DNA of 37,801 nucleotides, taken from NCBI GenBank assembly GCA_910592005.1, contig CAJVPP010000278.1, positions 1 to 37,801 of the forward strand. Direction: 5' to 3'. The stretch is from Funneliformis mosseae (lineage: Eukaryota > Glomeromycota > Glomeromycetes > Glomerales > Glomeraceae). Position numbers and translations under genes: made by a program. The notes beneath the pieces are model-generated. The model was not told where the DNA came from. It saw only the letters and a list, made by a program, of their open reading frames with translations, and did no database searches. Below are positions 32,981 through 37,801 of the stretch, one piece after another (position 1 is the first letter of the stretch; every line of letters begins with the position of its first letter).

Positions 32981-35180
32981 ATCATGCTAAAAAGTCAATT
33001 GGTCGATATTATAGCTTTAAGACCAGCTTTATTTCATTATAGTATTCCTCAAGAAATTTTTAGATATAATATCTAGTCAGAATCTTGAACTAATAAATAA
33101 TCGTAGAATCAAATGTTAAGAAAAGTTAATTAAGTATCGTAATACTATTCTTTACATATCTTATAATAGTCTAATAGAATGTTTTAGAGAAACAAACCAT
33201 TCTTCTGTTATAATAGAAAACGAAAATAACGACGGAAACTACTTTTTCTTTTGTAACAACTAATGAATGGAAAACGGCAGAATTCTAAGCAACAAAGACA
33301 TCTTTAAAATATTCAAATAAATAACACAAAGATCATACGAAATTATTGAATTCTTTTGACGACAAAATTAAATTCACAAAATAGGATCTGACGCTGTATA
33401 GTTTTTTGAAGCGTATATCTAATCAACTGATATTTCAAGATCTATAAAAAAAAAAAAAACTGATCTATTAGAACAAGTCTAATATTGGTCTAGCCAGTAC
33501 GATGCTTTCAATTGATACGGAAGTTACAGCTCTTTTGAAAATATAAATTCAATTTTCTCACCGTAATTTCTTGGTTAAGTCACAACTAGAAATGATGAAA
33601 GATTAATATTCTATCGCGTCGAAAATTTATATATTAAAATGTTTAATGAGAGATTATATATTGAAATTCTTCATCAAAATCTAACGCTGGACATTTAGAC
33701 CGTAAAATTTACACCGGAATTTGGATTCTGGTGTAAGGTTAGCAAAGCTTCATAAAACGTGCACAGTGATTGGATCTAATGTCGCATTTCTTCACGAATC
33801 ATTTTCAAAAATGGCTTTTGCAAAAGGATGGTGCTGAACTTTCAAGATCAAAGTTGTAGAAATTTTATGTTAGAACCCAAAACAATTTTTTCTAATTCGA
33901 CTCTGATAAATATCTGTTAAACCAGCTCAAGGGACAATTGTTCAGATGCATAAGTGGAAATTCTGACGTTCATCACGTAATTATTTCTAGAAAGAAATCA
34001 ATATGTTAACTATTGATTCTTAACCTGATTCAACACTTACTGCAACCAACCGATCCAGAAAATATAAAAAAGGTATTATTGCGATGAACTATGAGAACGT
34101 GCACGTAGCTTCCGTTGCTATATACTTAAGAATTATAAATAGAAACGGAAAAATTCGAAGTTTATCAATTGTATTGGCTAATCAAAGATGCATATGAAAC
34201 AGCATATATGAAAACAAATTTTATATTATTTTTGAGGATCAATTGCAGAAGGTTTAGGAGATTCGATTCGAAAACGGTTTTCAATTTATGGTACAAATTA
34301 GAGTTCTAAGAGGAGTTTTTACAACTCGTCGATGCTTACTCAACTAGACGAAGCGTAGTTATAGTGAAAGGTATTAATTATTAAAGCTAGTGTTAATTTA
34401 TTGTAATTTGTTAGATATTAATTCGCAATTAAAAATTTGCCGAAAATTTGGAGTTAAGAAGATCTCTCAATATTTGCCGTTCTGAATTGATTATGAAGAT
34501 TCATCTTCGGAGATAACTTTATGCTTATTATACTAGCTGGATTAATAGCTTATCAACCTTACTACTCCTTGATGTGGCCGAAGATTTTTTCAAAGAAATA
34601 ATTTAGTTGCAAATCGAAAAAAAAAAAAAAAAAAAAATCTCGAAATATTACATCAATGTGGGTATAATTTTTTTCCTTGACTGATTAGAAAAAACGCGAG
34701 AGTTGTCATGTTGATTTGGTTTCTTGAAGGCGAAAGAAAAAGAGGTTCGAATATGTAATATATACTCGCCTCAACATCAAAAACATCAAATACGGGATGA
34801 TGAGACAACCAATTACGACGGGACAATTCGAATTCGCGTCAGCTGCACCACAATATATAGAAACCATAGTTGTGCATGTGAACTTTCAACAAATGCAATT
34901 ACTGCAATTTAATGGTCGGCGTCGAAACATACTCAACCACCGAATCAATAGGTGGTTTAAAAGATTTTAATAACCTTCAATATGCTACCTTGTGCAATTG
35001 CAGATTTTAAATATTGAATATGAATGTCCAGATAGTGAGTACCTAATCAAATTCTTGGAAAATTATGGAAGGAACTAAGCCTTTGCGAAATATTGATGGC
35101 TCATTAAATATAGGAAAATTTTGTCCGGTGGATTTTGAAGAATCAAAGTTAAATCTGAAACCTATACATATTTTCAATTC
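32981..35180 (+). pseudogene. decayed F-box/LRR-like gene
   Basis: The region has a less extreme base composition than its surroundings, and several frames carry protein-like pieces in order. These are MLKSQLVDIIALRPALFHYS (about 32983), a YNSLIECFRETNHSSVIIEN piece (about 33165-33225), KFTPEFGFWCKVSKAS (about 33705), GGLKDFNNLQYATLCNCRF (about 34950-35005), EYECPDSEYLIKFLENYGRN (about 35018-35077) and NIGKFCPVDFEES (about 35105-35145). The last three look like the leucine-rich-repeat half of the large F-box families of Rhizophagus, where FNNLQ..., YLI.FLE.NG.N and AKFCP patterns recur. Frameshifts and stops are frequent and no intact product is possible. The strand is plus; the family call rests on recall. 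Confidence 0.45.
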
Positions 35181-35574
35181 TAAATTTTTTTGTAAATAGC
35201 GTCAAATATTTTTATGACGTATTACAAACATCATATACAGTATCATTAAGAAACATTTAGAAATATAGTATTTAATTAGTAAAAATTTGATTTTAAAATT
35301 GAATTAAGTATGTTTTCTAATTTTATAAGTACATTCTAATTGATTTTTACTATAAAAAGTAAATGTTTAATCTTCTCGAAAATTATATGAAATGATTGGA
35401 TTTATTTAAAAATTCTTAAAACCGTATTTTCCTTACAATCATCCCATATTAAATAATTTATTGGTCAGCCCAAAATTCTTTTTTTATTTGATGTGAAAGA
35501 TTTTTGAAGACATTATATCATTTAGCATAGTTAATAACTAATAATTATTGAACGGAGCTACCCCCAAAAAAAAA
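35181..35574. other. 3' flank of SMC4 and AT-rich spacer
   Basis: About 390 bp without coding sequence between the decayed F-box-like gene and the SMC4 stop codon. A C5A9 run sits at 35561-35574, just before the stop. Confidence 0.4.
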
Positions 35575-37801
35575 TCATTTTCCAAATACTTTATCAATTT
35601 CATGCGAATCAATAGTAACGGATTTTGTCTAAAATAACATTATTCATAAAAAGATTAATAGTATTTCATTAAAAATGTCATTTACGCGTAAGAATCTTAC
35701 CTGATCATGTATTTTATAAATCCCCACTAAACGATCCGCTAGTTCAAACATGTTATTACGTAAACTAATAACGATAAATTGTGCATCCTTAGTTCGTTCT
35801 TTAATAATGTTAGCGACGATTGACGCATTGCGAAAATCCAAGGCCGCATCAATCTCATCCATAACATATAAAGGTGTAGGTTTGAATTGGTGTAGAGCAA
35901 ATACTAAAGCCAAAGAACTAAGTGTCTGTATTTTGACAAAATAAATAATCATTATGTCAAGCATAATTAAAATGAACGTTGGAAAACACACGAAATACCT
36001 TTTCTCCACCAGATAAATTCGAAATATTTTTCCAACTCTTTTTCGGCGGCATAACACTAAAAATAATGCCTTCAGAAAAAGGATCCAAGCTGTCGCAACA
36101 TTCAAGCTCGGCATTTCCTCCAAGAGTAATCATCTAAAAACAAACGCTTGTTTATATTTTATGTAATATATGTTGAGATAAAAAGTGCCATTTAGATACC
36201 TGATACATTTCTTTGAGTTTCCGAGATATTAAATTGAACCCACGCATGAATTCTTCCAATCGTTGCTTTCTTAAACGATTGTATTCCTTTTTACACTCGT
36301 CACGCTTAGAAGTAATCTCTTCAAGCTCTCTAACGCGTGACAAATACTCTTTCTCACGAATACGATATTCTTCCAAAACACTTAGATTTGGGTTGGCATT
36401 TTGTATTTTCTCTGAAGAAATTTTTTTAAAAAAAAAAAATATTAAATATATAAAGAATAAGAAAAATATAAAAAGATAAATTAGAATACCTTTAAGATCA
36501 TTGATCTCTCCTTGTAATGTATCTTTGTCCATTGCATCGAGCTCATCATCAGTGTAAATTTGAAATTCTTGTTCCTCATCACCTCTATTTATAAGGTTAA
36601 TTAGATAAATGGTAGAATGAATATTAAAAATATCTTCAGCGCGCTTACATAATCTCATGAAGTGTAAGATTTCTAAGAGAATTTCGCCAATGAATTTCTT
36701 TTTGTGTATTTTCTATCAAAATGCGCTCATTATCTTCGAGCTGGTTTTTGATTTTTAACTAATACAATATACAGTGATTGGTTATAAAAAAATTTGACGT
36801 AATATTGAGAGAATAATAATAAATTTAAATATAAACCCCAATTGCTCGAATCCGATTAATTATTTCGGTTTTTTCATCAAGTTTTTCCTTGATATCATCT
36901 AATTCTTCTTTTTTACTTTCCAATATCTGATAAAAATGTAAATAAGTATTATATATATATTTTTTTAAAAAAAAATCAGTTATAATTAAACAAAAGTCTG
37001 AATAAATACTGATATGGCTTCATCGGATTTAATACGAATGGAACGAGCAACTTCGGCTTTCTGTTGAATTTCTTTCGTAAGTTTTTCTATTTCATTATTT
37101 AATTCTTCTAATTCTCTTTCACTTTTTGCTAGAGAATTTTCGATTTTAATCCTATCCTTTTCCGCCCTTGATTTGGCCATTTGAGACTTGATAATTCGTT
37201 CATTTATTAAAACAAGTTGTTCTTTAACATGATCTAATTTAGACTTTTGAGCTCGAAGTTTATCACCCCCAATTTCCAAAATCTTATCTTGTAAAATCTT
37301 AATCTCCTCTTCAATTTTACAAGGTTGTCTTTTCAATCTATCTAACTCTTGTGTTAGATGATCTATTTGTATTCGAAGTTGTTCCATACGCCTGGTATCA
37401 TCTATACTTGGATTATTTTTTTGCCTTATAGAAAAAAATAAAAAAAAATGATTATTATTAACCCTTAACAAGAATTTATTAGTAGTTCTATGCATACCGT
37501 AACTCGGCTACTCTTTTTTCAGTACAGATAATACGTTTTGCGCAAGCATTCGCATTCATTTCTAACTTCGATAGCTCAAATTCTAATTTAGAAAGTTCAT
37601 CTTTTTTCTCTTGAAATTGAGGTTCTAAAGGCCTAATTTTTTCATTTATTTCTTTCCACTGCATTTCAAAGTGGGTACGGTCTTGTTCCAATTTCGATAT
37701 TGTCTCCGAACTTATTTCAGAAGAAAATGTTGAACTCATGGCTTCTTTAAACACTTTGTTACCTCCTCCGCTCATAGTGCCAGATTTATCAATCAATTGA
37801 C
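35575..37801 (-). CDS. SMC4: condensin subunit SMC4, C-terminal half (runs off the window)
   Basis: Nine minus-strand exons are visible: 37801-37498 (partial), 37424-37010, 36926-36837, 36758-36649, 36584-36490, 36411-36200, 36133-35999, 35925-35701 and 35628-35575. They encode the last ~545 aa in one frame. The first residues (QLIDKSGTMSGGGNK) are the end of the hinge domain as in SMC4. A long coiled coil rich in Glu, Lys and Leu follows (to about exon 36200). The ATPase head then contains MITLGGNAELE, FSVMPPKKSWKNI, the signature NLSGGEK, and Walker B/D-loop PLYVMDEIDAALDFRN. The C-signature is split by the intron between exons 36133-35999 and 35925-35701. The protein ends IDKVFGK. With SMC2 it forms the ATPase core of condensin, which compacts chromosomes. 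The N-terminal half lies beyond 37801. Confidence 0.95.

Noticed and set aside
34740..34760. GAGGTTCGAATATG resembling a tRNA B box
   Set aside because: No matching A box at the right distance and no cloverleaf could be drawn.

Overview
The window looks like nuclear DNA of an AT-rich, intron-rich fungus. The best match I can offer is an arbuscular mycorrhizal fungus (Glomeromycotina, Rhizophagus-like). The reasons are short GT-AG introns of about 50-100 nt in nearly every gene, fungal-type proteins (an Rsc7/Swp82-type chromatin subunit, an Ecm27/NCLX-type exchanger, mitochondrial EF-G, SMC4), very AT-rich spacers, many decayed transposons and a decayed F-box-like gene. The species is inferred from protein style and recall, not from any search.

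Layout. 1-2430: a decayed transposon-like gene with at least ten in-frame stops, flanked by related CTCGACTC-type direct repeats. 2430-5400: AT-rich spacer with two 213-bp repeats exactly 1,100 bp apart. 5425-5920: an unidentified broken coding stretch. 6224-8628 (+): a 12-exon, 529-aa non-canonical adenylate-kinase-like protein with a mitochondrial-type N terminus. 9002-10859 (-): a 4-exon, 542-aa 4-coumarate/acyl-CoA ligase-like enzyme. 11405-11554 (-): a 49-codon coding-like frame. 11750-15900: a transposon graveyard (pogo/Tigger-like transposase remnant, internally deleted Tc1-like element, 74-bp tandem repeat) and an extremely AT-rich block. 15910-16494 (-): a probable two-exon gene made mostly of an 18-aa (54-bp) repeat. 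17218-20638 (+): a 10-exon, 897-aa cation/Ca2+ exchanger. 21744-22195 (+): a small His-rich/Ser-Pro-rich protein behind a promoter with E2F/MCB-like sites. 22960-23690: an array of hairpin-forming repeats. 23497-24339: two small, less certain converging genes. 24641-27802 (-): 12-exon mitochondrial EF-G (759 aa). 28141-31317 (+): Rsc7/Swp82 domain joined to several PHD fingers (951 aa). 31468-31897 (-): a 91-aa unknown protein. About 32980-35180 (+): a decayed F-box-like gene. 35575-37801 (-): the C-terminal half of condensin SMC4, running off the window.

The genes do not form a pathway. They are ordinary fungal housekeeping or signalling genes (nucleotide metabolism, acyl-CoA activation, Ca2+ transport, mitochondrial translation, chromatin remodelling, condensin) separated by repeat-rich spacers. 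EF-G and the Rsc7-PHD gene are divergently transcribed and share a short intergenic region with a long T/A inverted repeat and a CACGTG box. For the adenylate-kinase-like, ligase, exchanger, His-rich, EF-G, Rsc7-PHD, 91-aa and SMC4 genes I joined exons by hand; in every complete model the lengths sum to a multiple of three and the reading frame stays intact, which is the main support for the structures.

I found no convincing new multi-gene system. The most unusual items are the hairpin array, the 54-bp repeat gene open on both strands, the RIP-like stop pattern in the first transposon copy, the atypical adenylate-kinase-like protein and the Rsc7-PHD architecture.
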